Assembly: GCA_947502405.1 (NCBI GenBank)
Contig: CANMZT010000001.1
Coordinates: 310,001-374,000, forward strand
DNA from: an uncultured Algibacter sp.
GTDB taxonomy: Bacteria > Bacteroidota > Bacteroidia > Flavobacteriales > Flavobacteriaceae
Direction of reading: 5' to 3'
Length of the DNA: 64,000 nucleotides
The notes under the pieces are model-generated. The model was not told where the DNA came from. It saw nothing but the letters and a program-made list of their open reading frames with translations, and made no database searches. Position numbers and translations under genes: made by a program. This document shows, piece by piece, positions 18,198-26,364 of the stretch (position 1 is the first letter of the stretch; the number at the start of each line of letters is the position of its first letter).

Positions 18198-18782
18198 ATG
18201 CTTTTATTCATTTTCTTTATAATTTACTTTCTATTTGTATTTGTAATCAGGTCAATTTTATTAAAAAATAAAACAGGCATTAATCCATTGACCTTTAATA
18301 AAACTGATGATGCTCACGGTTTTAATGGAAAGGTATTTACCGTAATAACTTTTATGGAATTAGTTGTTGTTGGAATCTACGCTTTTAAGATTGAATGGTA
18401 TAAATATTTACTTCCTTTTTGGTATATAGAAAATGAAATTTTATCCATAATTGGTTGGGGATTTTTAATTATTTCTCTAATCATAGTTTGGATTGCTCAA
18501 TCACATATGGCTAATTCGTGGAGAATTGGAATTGATGAAAAGAATAAGACGAAACTTGTAACTAAAGGATTATTTTCATTTTCCCGTAACCCAATCTTTC
18601 TCGGAATTATGATTGCGAATATGGGATTGTTTTTGGTCATTCCAAATGCTTTTACACTATTGATAATTTCATTATCAACTATAAGTATAAATACGCAAAT
18701 TAGATTAGAAGAAGCATTTTTAGAACGAGAGTTTGGTAATGATTATTTAGCGTATGTAAATAAAGTAAGGCGTTGGATATAA
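18198..18782 (+). CDS. Isoprenylcysteine carboxyl methyltransferase (ICMT)-like membrane protein
   Basis: A 194-residue integral membrane protein with about five helices. The C-terminal region with SWRIGIDE, TKLVTKGLFSFSRNPIFLGI and RLEEAFLEREFG...YLAYVNKVRRWI is the ICMT/PEMT pattern, where SAM binds. Bacterial ICMT-like proteins are often found in metal-resistance islands, but the methyl acceptor is unknown. It is the first gene of the second Fur-linked operon. Confidence 0.82.
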   Translation: MLLFIFFIIYFLFVFVIRSILLKNKTGINPLTFNKTDDAHGFNGKVFTVITFMELVVVGIYAFKIEWYKYLLPFWYIENEILSIIGWGFLIISLIIVWIAQSHMANSWRIGIDEKNKTKLVTKGLFSFSRNPIFLGIMIANMGLFLVIPNAFTLLIISLSTISINTQIRLEEAFLEREFGNDYLAYVNKVRRWI

Positions 18783-18804
18783 ATATTAAATAATTAAAGT
18801 AATT

Positions 18805-19398
18805 ATGAAAAACAAATTAGTCATCACTAGTTTACTAACGGCAATTACGGCTTCATTGTGTTGTATCACACCTGTTTTGGCTTTAATTGCAGGAACAAGT
18901 GGTGTAGCTTCAACTTTTTCTTGGATAGAACCATTTAGACCTTATTTAATAGGACTTACAATATTAGTACTTGTCTTTGCTTGGTATCAAAAACTGAAAC
19001 CAGAAAAAGAAATCGATTGTGAATGTGAAACAGATGAAAAACCAAAATTTATTCAATCAAAAACCTTTCTAGGGATTATTACAGTATTCGCAATTATAAT
19101 GTTGGCGTTTCCATATTACTCAAGTATTTTTTATCCAAACACAGAAAAGCAAGTCATAGTAGTTGATAAATCAAACATCAAAATAACAGAATATAAAATA
19201 GATGGAATGACCTGTGCGAGTTGCGAAGAACACGTAAATCATGAAGTAAATAAACTCAACGGAATTATTAACTCAAATACTTCATACAAAAAGGGTAATG
19301 CAATTATTGAATTTGACAAAACTAAAACCAATAAGAGGGAAATTGAGAAAGCAATAATTTCAACTGGTTACAAAATAACTGACAAAATAGAAAACTAA
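18805..19398 (+). CDS. MerT-MerP fusion-type metal uptake protein
   Basis: The protein has 197 residues. Residues 1-120 resemble MerT: three hydrophobic segments, with the vicinal Cys pair in ASLCCITP in the first, followed by a loop with further Cys residues (DCECETDE). Residues of about 130-197 form a MerP/HMA domain with GMTCASCEEH. MerT/MerP move Hg(II) into the cell, but no MerA or MerR is seen here, so mercury specificity is doubtful; it may handle another soft metal for the ATPase downstream. The stop overlaps the next ATG (TAATG). Confidence 0.82.
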   Translation: MKNKLVITSLLTAITASLCCITPVLALIAGTSGVASTFSWIEPFRPYLIGLTILVLVFAWYQKLKPEKEIDCECETDEKPKFIQSKTFLGIITVFAIIMLAFPYYSSIFYPNTEKQVIVVDKSNIKITEYKIDGMTCASCEEHVNHEVNKLNGIINSNTSYKKGNAIIEFDKTKTNKREIEKAIISTGYKITDKIEN

Positions 19399-19604
19399 TG
19401 AAAATTATATTAAAATCAGTAATCACTTGCCCAAACTGTGGTCATAAAAAAGAAGAAGATATGCCAACAAATGCTTGTCAATTCTTCTATGAATGTGATA
19501 ATTGCAAAACGGTAATGAAACCAAAAGAAGGAGATTGTTGTGTGTATTGCTCTTATGGTACAGTTCCTTGTCCACCAATTCAACAAAACAAAAGTTGTTG
19601 CTAA
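19398..19604 (+). CDS. GDCCVxC-domain small Cys-rich protein
   Basis: A 68-residue protein with two Cys motifs, CPNCGHKKEE and CDNC, then the signature GDCCVYCSYGTVPCPPIQ and a terminal SCC. This arrangement is that of the small GDCCVxC proteins encoded next to MerTP genes. It probably binds soft metal ions in the cytoplasm; the mechanism is unknown. It is translationally coupled to the MerTP gene (one-base overlap) and lies just before the ATPase. Confidence 0.8.
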   Translation: MKIILKSVITCPNCGHKKEEDMPTNACQFFYECDNCKTVMKPKEGDCCVYCSYGTVPCPPIQQNKSCC

Positions 19605-19615
19605 AACAAAACTTG

Positions 19616-21577
19616 ATGAAAAAAAAGAAAGTTAATCTAAGAGATTTAAAGCCAGGTTCTGATGGACAACATAGTAACGATGATGGTCATAACCATAGCA
19701 GTCCTAAAAAAGTTTCAAATATTGAAACCTATTTACCAGCTATTTTCAGTTTCGTAATGTTGATAGTTGGAATTACTGTTGATTATTTTGAAGTATTTCC
19801 ACATTTTTCTGGTTGGATTCGTATTCTTTGGTATGTTATAGCTTATATTCCAGTTGGATTTCCTGTTATAAAGGAAGGCTGGAAAAGCATTAAAAGTGGC
19901 GATTTTTTTACCGAGTTCCTTTTAATGTCTATTGCTACCATAGGAGCATTCATTATTGGCGAATATCCCGAAGGTGTGGCAGTAATGCTTTTTTATGCGG
20001 TTGGAGAATTATTTCAGAGTGCAGCAGTCAATCGAGCAAAAAGTAATATTAAAGCATTGCTCGATGTACGCCCTAATGAAGCTTTAGTTTATCGGAATAA
20101 TGATTACATTTCTGTAAGTCCAGAGACGGTTGAAATTGGAGAAAAAGTTCAAGTACGCGTGGGAGAAAAAGTTCCCTTGGATGGTATTCTACTTTCCGAA
20201 AAAGGTTCATTTAACACAGCGGCTTTGACTGGCGAAAGCAAACCTGATACGATTGCAAAAGACGAAAAAGTATTTGCAGGGAGTATTAATATGGATGGTG
20301 TTATAGAAATCGAAACCACAAAAGAGTTTAAGGATAGTTCCATTGCTCGAATTCTCGATATGGTACAGAATGCCACAGCGCGAAAATCAAAAACAGAATT
20401 ATTCATCAGACAATTTGCTCGAATTTACACACCCATTGTTGTTTTCTTGGCTATAGGTGTTACTTTCATTCCTTACCTTTTTGTAGATGATTATGTGTTT
20501 AGAGATTGGTTGTATCGTGCCTTAATATTTTTGGTTATATCCTGTCCTTGTGCTCTGGTTATATCCATTCCATTGGGTTATTTCGGTGGTTTGGGAGCAG
20601 CTTCAAAAAATGGAATTTTGTTCAAAGGAGCTTCGTTTTTAGATGCAATGACCAAAATTAACACGTTGGTAATGGATAAAACTGGAACTGTTACCAAAGG
20701 CGTTTTTAAAATCAAAGAAGTAAAGGCTATTGGTTGGGAAGAATCTGATTTTATGAAGTACTTAATGGCTATAGAAGAACAATCCACACATCCTATCGCA
20801 AAGGCCATAATGGAGTATAAGGAAGACGGAGAAGATTTTGAAGCTAAAGACGTTTCTGAAATCGCAGGTAAAGGTTTAAAAGGGATTGTAAATGGTAAAA
20901 CAATTTTAGTTGGAAACAAAGCCTTAATGCTTGCCAATAATATAGATGTTCCAACTGAAACTGATTCTATTGTAGAATCCATAGTATTAGTAGCAATAGA
21001 TAATAAGTTCGCTGGTTATGTTGTGATAGCAGACGAATTAAAAGAGGATGCAAAAGAAACAATTACAACATTGCACAAAGTAGGTATTAAAAACATTATG
21101 ATGCTCTCTGGCGATAAAGATTCCATCACTCAACAAGTAGCAAGAGAATTAGGAATTGAAAATGCCAAAGGAGGTTTGCTACCAGAAGATAAATTAAATG
21201 AAGTTGAAATTTTAAAACAGAACCCTAATAATAAGATTGCTTTTATTGGAGATGGGATTAATGACGCACCAGTTTTAGCAGCAAGCGATGTAGGAATCGC
21301 AATGGGCGGATTAGGTAGTGATGTAGCGATTGAAACAGCAGATGTTATTATTCAAACTGACCAACCTTCAAAAGTAGTCAGAGCAATTAAAATAGGTCGT
21401 TCCACCCGAAAAATAGTTTGGCAAAACATTGGTTTAGCATTTGGAGTAAAAGTAATAGTTCTGATTTTGGGCGCAGGTGGTTTGGCGACAATGTGGGAAG
21501 CGGTATTTGCTGATGTAGGTGTAGCTTTATTAGCCATTTTGAATGCTGTGAGGTTGCAGAAGATGCAATGGAAATAA
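19616..21577 (+). CDS. P1B-type cation ATPase (Zn/Cd/Co/Pb type) with His-rich N-terminus
   Basis: A 653-residue heavy-metal pump. The start at 19616 (MKKKKVNLRD) is preferred; the frame is open up to 19502, but that would overlap the GDCCVxC gene. The N-terminus lacks an HMA domain and instead has GQHSNDDGHNHSS. Motifs: CPC at 310-312, Asp354 in DKTGTVTKG, HPIAKAI (the HP motif) and GDGINDAPVLA. The CPC motif with the C-terminal pattern GAGGLATMWEAVFADVGV points to the Zn/Cd class. The MerP domain and the GDCCVxC protein upstream may supply the missing metal-binding function in trans. Confidence 0.9.
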   Translation: MKKKKVNLRDLKPGSDGQHSNDDGHNHSSPKKVSNIETYLPAIFSFVMLIVGITVDYFEVFPHFSGWIRILWYVIAYIPVGFPVIKEGWKSIKSGDFFTEFLLMSIATIGAFIIGEYPEGVAVMLFYAVGELFQSAAVNRAKSNIKALLDVRPNEALVYRNNDYISVSPETVEIGEKVQVRVGEKVPLDGILLSEKGSFNTAALTGESKPDTIAKDEKVFAGSINMDGVIEIETTKEFKDSSIARILDMVQNATARKSKTELFIRQFARIYTPIVVFLAIGVTFIPYLFVDDYVFRDWLYRALIFLVISCPCALVISIPLGYFGGLGAASKNGILFKGASFLDAMTKINTLVMDKTGTVTKGVFKIKEVKAIGWEESDFMKYLMAIEEQSTHPIAKAIMEYKEDGEDFEAKDVSEIAGKGLKGIVNGKTILVGNKALMLANNIDVPTETDSIVESIVLVAIDNKFAGYVVIADELKEDAKETITTLHKVGIKNIMMLSGDKDSITQQVARELGIENAKGGLLPEDKLNEVEILKQNPNNKIAFIGDGINDAPVLAASDVGIAMGGLGSDVAIETADVIIQTDQPSKVVRAIKIGRSTRKIVWQNIGLAFGVKVIVLILGAGGLATMWEAVFADVGVALLAILNAVRLQKMQWK

Positions 21578-21617
21578 TAAAATTAATAAATAGAATATAA
21601 TTTTATATATTTAATTC

Positions 21618-21641
21618 TAACCCCTGCTTTTGCAGGGGTTA
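21618..21641. terminator. Bidirectional terminator-like hairpin
   Basis: A perfect 10-bp stem TAACCCCTGC with loop TTTT lies 40 bases after the ATPase stop. The flanks are A/T-rich on both sides without a long T run. It would end the ATPase operon and could also end a leftward transcript from the promoter at 21884-21915. Confidence 0.7.
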
Positions 21642-21877
21642 TTTAGTTTGAATAATACTGAAATAAGCTCACTCAGCACATTTCCTTTAATTCCGTTGCT
21701 CTACATTACAGGAAAAGAGCTTCACTAACAGAAGTCTTGGATACAATTCCAAAGTTTTAGATTTCCACTTCGCTTAATCCTGACTAATCCCAAAACTTTG
21801 GGAGTAGGAACGCTATATTCCCAATATAAAACTTTGAAATAACGTCCGCTTAATAGGGAGAGATATCTATATCAATA
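21642..21877 (-). ncRNA. Candidate noncoding RNA, element I copy A
   Basis: No plausible ORF is present. The stretch 21674-21855 resembles 25962-26132 over its whole length (shared blocks such as CACATTTCCTT, AAAAGAGCTTCA, GTCTTGGA, GGAAC, AGTCCGC/CGTCCGC). At the same relative place each copy has a hairpin with an 8-base loop but a different stem: here CTA-a-TCCC/GGGA-g-TAG (21784-21807). That is the compensatory change expected of a structured RNA. A minus-strand promoter (21884-21915) would start transcription near 21877 and read towards the hairpin at 21618-21641, giving an RNA of roughly 240-260 bases. Family unknown. Confidence 0.45.
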
Positions 21878-22020
21878 TTGGTACAAAGATAAACTCGCAA
21901 AATATTCTCATCAAAAGACTACGGCATAAAGCCAACGCTTCGCCAACAACTCATTTATTCCGTTTCCTTTTGAGCAGAAATTTTGTCTTCCGTTTGGGTT
22001 CTGCAAAAATATTGTTTAAT
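21871..22020. repeat. Repeated leader element II, copy A (before parB)
   Basis: About 150 bases closely matching 23925-24074, with long identical blocks (CATCAAAAGACTACGGCATA, TTTATTCCGTTTCCTTTTGA, ATATTGTTTAATC). It contains a minus-strand promoter: TTTG (complement of 21912-21915), a 20-base spacer and TATCTTTG (complement of 21884-21891). Near its parB end an inverted repeat GCAGAA (21974-21979)/TTCTGC (21999-22004) could form a stem. It is probably both the leader of parB and the promoter of the leftward RNA. Confidence 0.65.
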
Positions 22021-22036
22021 CTAAAATTTAAGTATT

Positions 22037-23833
22037 ATGACAACAACAGCAAGTACTACAAGTAAAAACGGAAAGGCAAAAACCACCGTTAAAAATGAGG
22101 TCAAAAAGAAATTGACACAAAGCGCCATTGGACTTCAAGTTCAAGAGCTAAGTATTGGAAGGATTATCCCAGACCCAATGCAACCAAGAAAATCCTTTAA
22201 CGAGGAAGCACTTAAGCAACTATCTGAAAGCATCGAAGAACACGGTGTCCTACAACCAATTACAGTACGAAAATCTGGAAAAGATTACATCATTGTAATG
22301 GGAGAACGTAGGTATCGTGCAAGCAAATTAGCGAAAAAGAAAACAATTCCGAGTATCGTAAGGGAATATGATAATAATGATGTTTTGGAAATTCAAATTA
22401 TTGAAAATCTGCAAAGACAAGATGTTGAACCTACCGAAGAAGCCGAAGCGGTAGTATTCCTAAGCGAAAAATATTCGCCAAGGGAGATTTCAAAACGGTT
22501 GGGGAGAACAGAAAACTTTGTAAGGCAACGTTTAAAATTAGCAGGTCTAATTGAAGGTTTTAAAACATTTGTTCGTAATGGCGAAATGACTATTTCATTA
22601 GGAGTAGGTGTTGCGCTTTTCGAGCCAGAGGAACAGCAAATGATGCTGGAAACAATGGGAGAGAGTTTTAACACACATCAAATTAATCAGATGATTAAGA
22701 ACCAGACCTACGATTTGGAAAAAGCACCTTTTGATGTAATCGATGAAAAATTGATTACCAAAGTTGGTGCCTGTACAACATGTCCGTTCAACGCAATAAA
22801 TCAAGGTAATTTGTTTGGCGATGGCAAAATGGTATGTACAAAATCAGCCTGTTATGAAATGAAGAAAAGCAAGTCGTTTTTGAATTTGATTGAGAAATCG
22901 AAGAAAGAGAATGTGCTTTTGATTCCTGAAATTCGCAAGTATTGGGCTGATGACGACAACAATCAGCTTATTATATCGCAATTGGAACAAAACGGATTGA
23001 AAGTTTACCTTCTGGATGATGTTGAAATAATCGAAGAGCCAATTGAGCCTACAATAGAAGCAATTAAGACAGAATACCAACATTACGACTATTCTGAAGA
23101 GGAGCTAAAAACTGAACTAGAAGAAGCGATTGAGAATTACAAGGAAGAGTTGGAAACATATAATTACGCAAAGGAAAATGGATTTGTAGATGGTGTTATG
23201 TTTCATCCAAAAACGTACCTAAATAAAGTAATTTTTGTGAAGATAAAAGAAGATTCAAAAACGGAAAATTCTACATATTCTGAGCCGATAGCCAATAGAA
23301 AAATGGCCGATTGTACACCAGAAGAACAAATCGTGAAAATCAACGAAAGGGAAATCCGTAAAAGACACATTGAGCATAACAAGCAGTTTGAGGATATGGT
23401 TCAGATGATTCGTCAAACCGATTATATTGAAAAGAAGAAAGCGCTTTCGGTAGATGAGATGGTGGCTTTCTCATTAACCTTATTTGAAAATAATGTGGAC
23501 TATGTAGGTCGACAAAAACACTTTTCAAAATTATTAGGCAACACATCCAAGATGACTGATGTGGAAACTGTCGAGAATTTCAAAAAGAATTTCAAAAAGG
23601 AAACCTTTTATAAGTTGATTCGGTACATTCTTACCAAGCAAGTACATTTTGGCGAAAGCAATCATGTTAATAACCTGACAAACATTTCATTCTACAATGC
23701 GATGCAAGGGTATTATAAAACCAAAATTGCCAATATTGAAAAGGAATATGTAGAAGAGAGAAACAAGCGTGAAACACGTTTGAAAGAGCGAATAGGAAAT
23801 CTTGAAAAGAAAATTCAGGAATTAAACGATTAG
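22037..23833 (+). CDS. parB: ParB/RepB/Spo0J-family partition protein
   Basis: A 598-residue DNA-binding protein. Residues of about 35-125 form the ParB N-terminal domain (IIPDPMQPRKSFNEEALKQL, then GERRYRASKLA); an HTH follows (YSPREISKRLGRTENFVRQRLKL). Downstream are a Cys motif (ACTTCPFN...CTKSACYEMKK) seen in ParB-like proteins of Bacteroidetes elements, and a long acidic/helical region ending in a coiled coil. No ParA is in the window. It may help maintain the excised circular form or regulate transcription. It is preceded by element II copy A and followed by a terminator. Confidence 0.88.
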   Translation: MTTTASTTSKNGKAKTTVKNEVKKKLTQSAIGLQVQELSIGRIIPDPMQPRKSFNEEALKQLSESIEEHGVLQPITVRKSGKDYIIVMGERRYRASKLAKKKTIPSIVREYDNNDVLEIQIIENLQRQDVEPTEEAEAVVFLSEKYSPREISKRLGRTENFVRQRLKLAGLIEGFKTFVRNGEMTISLGVGVALFEPEEQQMMLETMGESFNTHQINQMIKNQTYDLEKAPFDVIDEKLITKVGACTTCPFNAINQGNLFGDGKMVCTKSACYEMKKSKSFLNLIEKSKKENVLLIPEIRKYWADDDNNQLIISQLEQNGLKVYLLDDVEIIEEPIEPTIEAIKTEYQHYDYSEEELKTELEEAIENYKEELETYNYAKENGFVDGVMFHPKTYLNKVIFVKIKEDSKTENSTYSEPIANRKMADCTPEEQIVKINEREIRKRHIEHNKQFEDMVQMIRQTDYIEKKKALSVDEMVAFSLTLFENNVDYVGRQKHFSKLLGNTSKMTDVETVENFKKNFKKETFYKLIRYILTKQVHFGESNHVNNLTNISFYNAMQGYYKTKIANIEKEYVEERNKRETRLKERIGNLEKKIQELND

Positions 23834-23850
23834 CTTTTGTTGTTGGAAGT

Positions 23851-23886
23851 AAGGGTCAGCATTCGTGCTGGCTCTTATTTTTTTTA
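23851..23886 (+). terminator. Terminator after parB
   Basis: An 11-bp stem (AAGGGTCAGCA paired with TGCTGGCTCTT, two G-T wobbles) capped by a TTCG tetraloop and followed by a run of T (ATTTTTTTTTA). A textbook intrinsic terminator 18 bases after the parB stop. Confidence 0.9.
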
Positions 23887-23924
23887 TATAGTATTCATGA
23901 AAATGGGTAAGTAGAAAGTATTCA

Positions 23925-24074
23925 ATCAATATCAGCGCAAAGGTAAACTCGTAAAATACACCCATCAAAAGACTACGGCATAAAGCCTACCCATCATCCA
24001 ACGCTTATTTATTCCGTTTCCTTTTGAGCTGTGATTTTAGCTTCCGTTTAGGTACTGCTCAAATATTGTTTAAT
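23925..24074. repeat. Repeated leader element II, copy B
   Basis: Second copy of the 150-base element at 21871-22020, here before the 53-codon gene at 24092. The minus-strand promoter is kept exactly in form: TTTG (complement of 23966-23969), 20-base spacer and TACCTTTG (complement of 23938-23945), with N positions changed but consensus bases kept. The terminal stem is also kept with different bases: TTTGAGC pairs with GCTCAAA. A leftward transcript from here would soon meet the parB terminator region. Confidence 0.65.
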
Positions 24075-24091
24075 CAAAAAATCTTAGAATT

Positions 24092-24253
24092 ATGAAACAA
24101 GTATCCGAAAAACCCGACACGACATTACAAGAAGCAGAAGAACATTATCAATTAAGTAGTGAAAAGTACGATGTAGATAGTGGAGAAAGTCATTTAGCGT
24201 ATTACAGAGATAAGCATCCTTCAAATTATCAAGTATTATTAGATAGTGTTTAA
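24092..24253 (+). CDS. Small acidic protein of unknown function (53 aa)
   Basis: An open frame starting MKQVSEKPDTTLQEAEEHYQ and ending QVLLDSV. It is strongly charged, has no Cys and no membrane segment, and looks helical. Support for being real: it starts 17 bases after element II copy B exactly as parB starts 16 bases after copy A, and it ends 16 bases before the next gene. The function is not recognised. Confidence 0.6.
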   Translation: MKQVSEKPDTTLQEAEEHYQLSSEKYDVDSGESHLAYYRDKHPSNYQVLLDSV

Positions 24254-24269
24254 TTTAAAATCTCACATC

Positions 24270-24815
24270 ATGGAAAATTTAAAAGTAGTTCAGTTCGATT
24301 TCGGTTTTGAACGTAAGCCGATATCAGCAAAAGATAAAGTTGTAAAACCAACTAAAAAGGATAAGAGTGATTTCGTTTTCGATTTTATGGATTGTCTTGC
24401 AAGTCCAATCATAGTTTTTAAATCTGCATGGCAAGATACTATACCAAAAGATATACTTGGTAGAATCAAATTATCACGAATCATTTGCTCAATGACAGGA
24501 GATAAAATGGCATCACTTACAGAGACTTTAGCCTATATGATGCCAAGAACTTATGAAGCACCCATGCAGACAGAATGGGCAAACATTTATACATGGCTAG
24601 GACTTCAATATGCAATGCAGACCAAAAGTAAAGACCAATTAGAAGCTATGATTGAAATAGCACCAAAAGAACTGTCTGATTATGAAAAAGGACTCTTAAA
24701 AAACCTGAGACTATGGATTTATGATAAACGAAGAAAAGCTCTAAAAGGTATTTTGAAAAAGAATAAAGTTTCAAAAGAAGATGGTATTTTAGATATTCAA
24801 GAGAAGCTGTTTTAA
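24270..24815 (+). CDS. Conserved-looking element protein of unknown function (181 aa)
   Basis: The ATG at 24270 is chosen (MENLKVVQFDFGFERKPIS); the frame runs up to a GTG at 24246, which would overlap the small gene. The protein is soluble and mixed alpha, with a Lys-rich stretch near residues 20-35 and a central part rich in aromatic residues (YMMPRTYEAPMQTEWANIYTWLGLQY). I see no known motif. The place between parB and ssb suggests an element-maintenance role, but nothing in the sequence shows this. Confidence 0.7.
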   Translation: MENLKVVQFDFGFERKPISAKDKVVKPTKKDKSDFVFDFMDCLASPIIVFKSAWQDTIPKDILGRIKLSRIICSMTGDKMASLTETLAYMMPRTYEAPMQTEWANIYTWLGLQYAMQTKSKDQLEAMIEIAPKELSDYEKGLLKNLRLWIYDKRRKALKGILKKNKVSKEDGILDIQEKLF

Positions 24816-24900
24816 TAATAAACATTTTCAATAAAAGTCATTTTATCTCTGCTTTTTTTACGTTATAACATTATATTTATAATTCATAGAACAGTTCGAA

Positions 24901-25785
24901 ATGTTGACATATCATGGACTTATAGAATTAAGGGACAAACTCGCAAATAACGAGATTGGGCTAGAACTTGCAAAAGAAAAATGTTGGAGTGACTTCAAAG
25001 AAGGACAACGGTCTTGGCATACAAAAGATTGGAAGGATAGAAGGTCAAAATTCATTAAAGAAAAATGCGAAATATGTAGTAGTAAAGAAACATTAACGAT
25101 ACAGCATCTTTCCCACCCAAAAAAATATTCAGAATTTAAAAGAGAAATAATAAGAACTTATGCGAAGGATTACATAAACACTAATCCAAACATTGATAAA
25201 TCTGAATTTACTGCTCATATTCTAAAAAAATATGAATATGTCCCAATTCCTTTGTGCCCAAATTGTATGTGTAAAAATCCCAGCGAAAGGGTAAGGAAAA
25301 TTCCAAAATATCGTTGTGCGGATTGTAAGCACGAATTTGAAGAAGCGATTTATAGGTCGGAAATCGAACTTATTTCTATTTTTTATCAGGATGAGGATGC
25401 ATATGAAGTTCGAGATAAGTGTTTTATTTCAAAAGATAAATGGAGAAACAAACACAACCTATCAAATATTCGGTATTGGTTGCAAAGAGAATTAGCAAAA
25501 AATAAAGATTCTGAAACGATTGAAAAAAAGGCTTTTTTACTTTATTTAAGCGACAACATTAAGTATCTGTCCTTTGAAGATACAATAACGGCTTGCAAAA
25601 AATGTGCATCTAGTTTTGACTTACACAAAATGGAATTATGCCCCAAATGTAAAAAACATTATAAAGGCATTCAATATCCAACTTGTATACAATGTTTGCC
25701 AGAAGAAAAACGAAAAGCTGCGATGGAAAAAATTGAATTTGGTAAAGAATGGCAGGATATGCATAAAAGACTTGGAATAGACTAA
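24901..25785 (+). CDS. Zinc-ribbon protein with HNH-like CxxC...QHLSHP region, function unknown
   Basis: A 294-residue cytoplasmic protein. At about 57-75, CEICSSKETLTIQHLSHP looks like the start of a treble-clef/HNH-like fold, though a full HNH triad is not evident. A second metal site follows (CPNCMC...YRCADCKHEF, about 119-147). The C-terminal 60 residues carry a third and fourth (CKKC...CPKCKKHYKG...CIQC). Such stacked zinc ribbons suggest nucleic-acid binding. It is monocistronic, with an 85-base AT-rich gap upstream and a long noncoding region downstream. Confidence 0.7.
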   Translation: MLTYHGLIELRDKLANNEIGLELAKEKCWSDFKEGQRSWHTKDWKDRRSKFIKEKCEICSSKETLTIQHLSHPKKYSEFKREIIRTYAKDYINTNPNIDKSEFTAHILKKYEYVPIPLCPNCMCKNPSERVRKIPKYRCADCKHEFEEAIYRSEIELISIFYQDEDAYEVRDKCFISKDKWRNKHNLSNIRYWLQRELAKNKDSETIEKKAFLLYLSDNIKYLSFEDTITACKKCASSFDLHKMELCPKCKKHYKGIQYPTCIQCLPEEKRKAAMEKIEFGKEWQDMHKRLGID

Positions 25786-25961
25786 TATTGGAAGTAATAA
25801 AACGAGCAGCTAAGTCGTATAAAATTAATTGCTAGTACAAACCTACTTACGAAATTCCTCGCAAATTTTTTATTCGGTTTTTTGATTTGCTAAACCATCC
25901 AACTAATTATACAAACAAGCTGTTTGAAATAACCAGTAGAAATCAATTTTTATATCCCATT
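25786..25961. other. Noncoding AT-rich stretch before element I copy C
   Basis: No ORF with a credible start. The only structure noted is a short hairpin CAAACA-AGC-TGTTTG at 25912-25926. Confidence 0.5.
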
Positions 25962-26132
25962 CAACACATTTCCTTCCATTCCGTAAAAACTGCATTCCAG
26001 AAAAAGAGCTTCATTAACAAAGGTCTTGGACATAATCCACACTTTTGACTTTTCATTCCGTTAACCCTTTCCGATTCTCTGGAAAGGAACACTTCATTAC
26101 AAGTAAAAAGCGCGAATCAAGTCCGCCAAATA
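25962..26132 (-). ncRNA. Candidate noncoding RNA, element I copy C
   Basis: Full-length relative of 21674-21855 with no ORF. The conserved hairpin here is CCTTTCC-GATTCTCT-GGAAAGG (26066-26087), again with an 8-base loop but wholly different stem bases from copy A. A weak minus-strand promoter may lie to the right (ATTCTTTG complementary to 26183-26190 with TTGG 19 bases upstream), in the same relative place as the strong promoter of copy A. The orientation is inferred from copy A. Confidence 0.4.
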
Positions 26133-26249
26133 AGTAAAAATGTATTTGCATTTTGTTCCACTTCCTATGATTTTGTATTTCACAAAGAATTTAGAATCAC
26201 TTCCGTAATCCAACACCGTCATACCTTTTTTTGACAGCAAAATAACAAC

Positions 26250-26319
26250 ATTCAGCTTTGAACGACAGCATAATCAGGCTCGTGCCTCGCACTTTTTATA
26301 TGTCTAAACAAAGCTGAAT
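26250..26319. repeat. Long-loop inverted repeat with nested hairpin
   Basis: ATTCAGCTTTG (26250-26260) and CAAAGCTGAAT (26309-26319) are perfect 11-bp inverted repeats around 48 bases. The loop contains AGGC-TCGT-GCCT. It could be a structured RNA or a replication or transfer site; nothing decides between these. Confidence 0.45.
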
Positions 26320-26364
26320 ATCGAAAGCACTAAGCAACAAAAAGAAGGTAACAGCGTCGGCTCT

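Noticed and set aside
18805-19398. A complete mercury-resistance (mer) operon
   Set aside because: Only MerT/MerP-like parts exist; no mercuric reductase or MerR was found nearby.
19502-19615. Upstream extension of the P1B ATPase at 19616
   Set aside because: It lies inside the GDCCVxC gene in another frame and has no family features; the Lys-rich MKKKKVNL start fits better.
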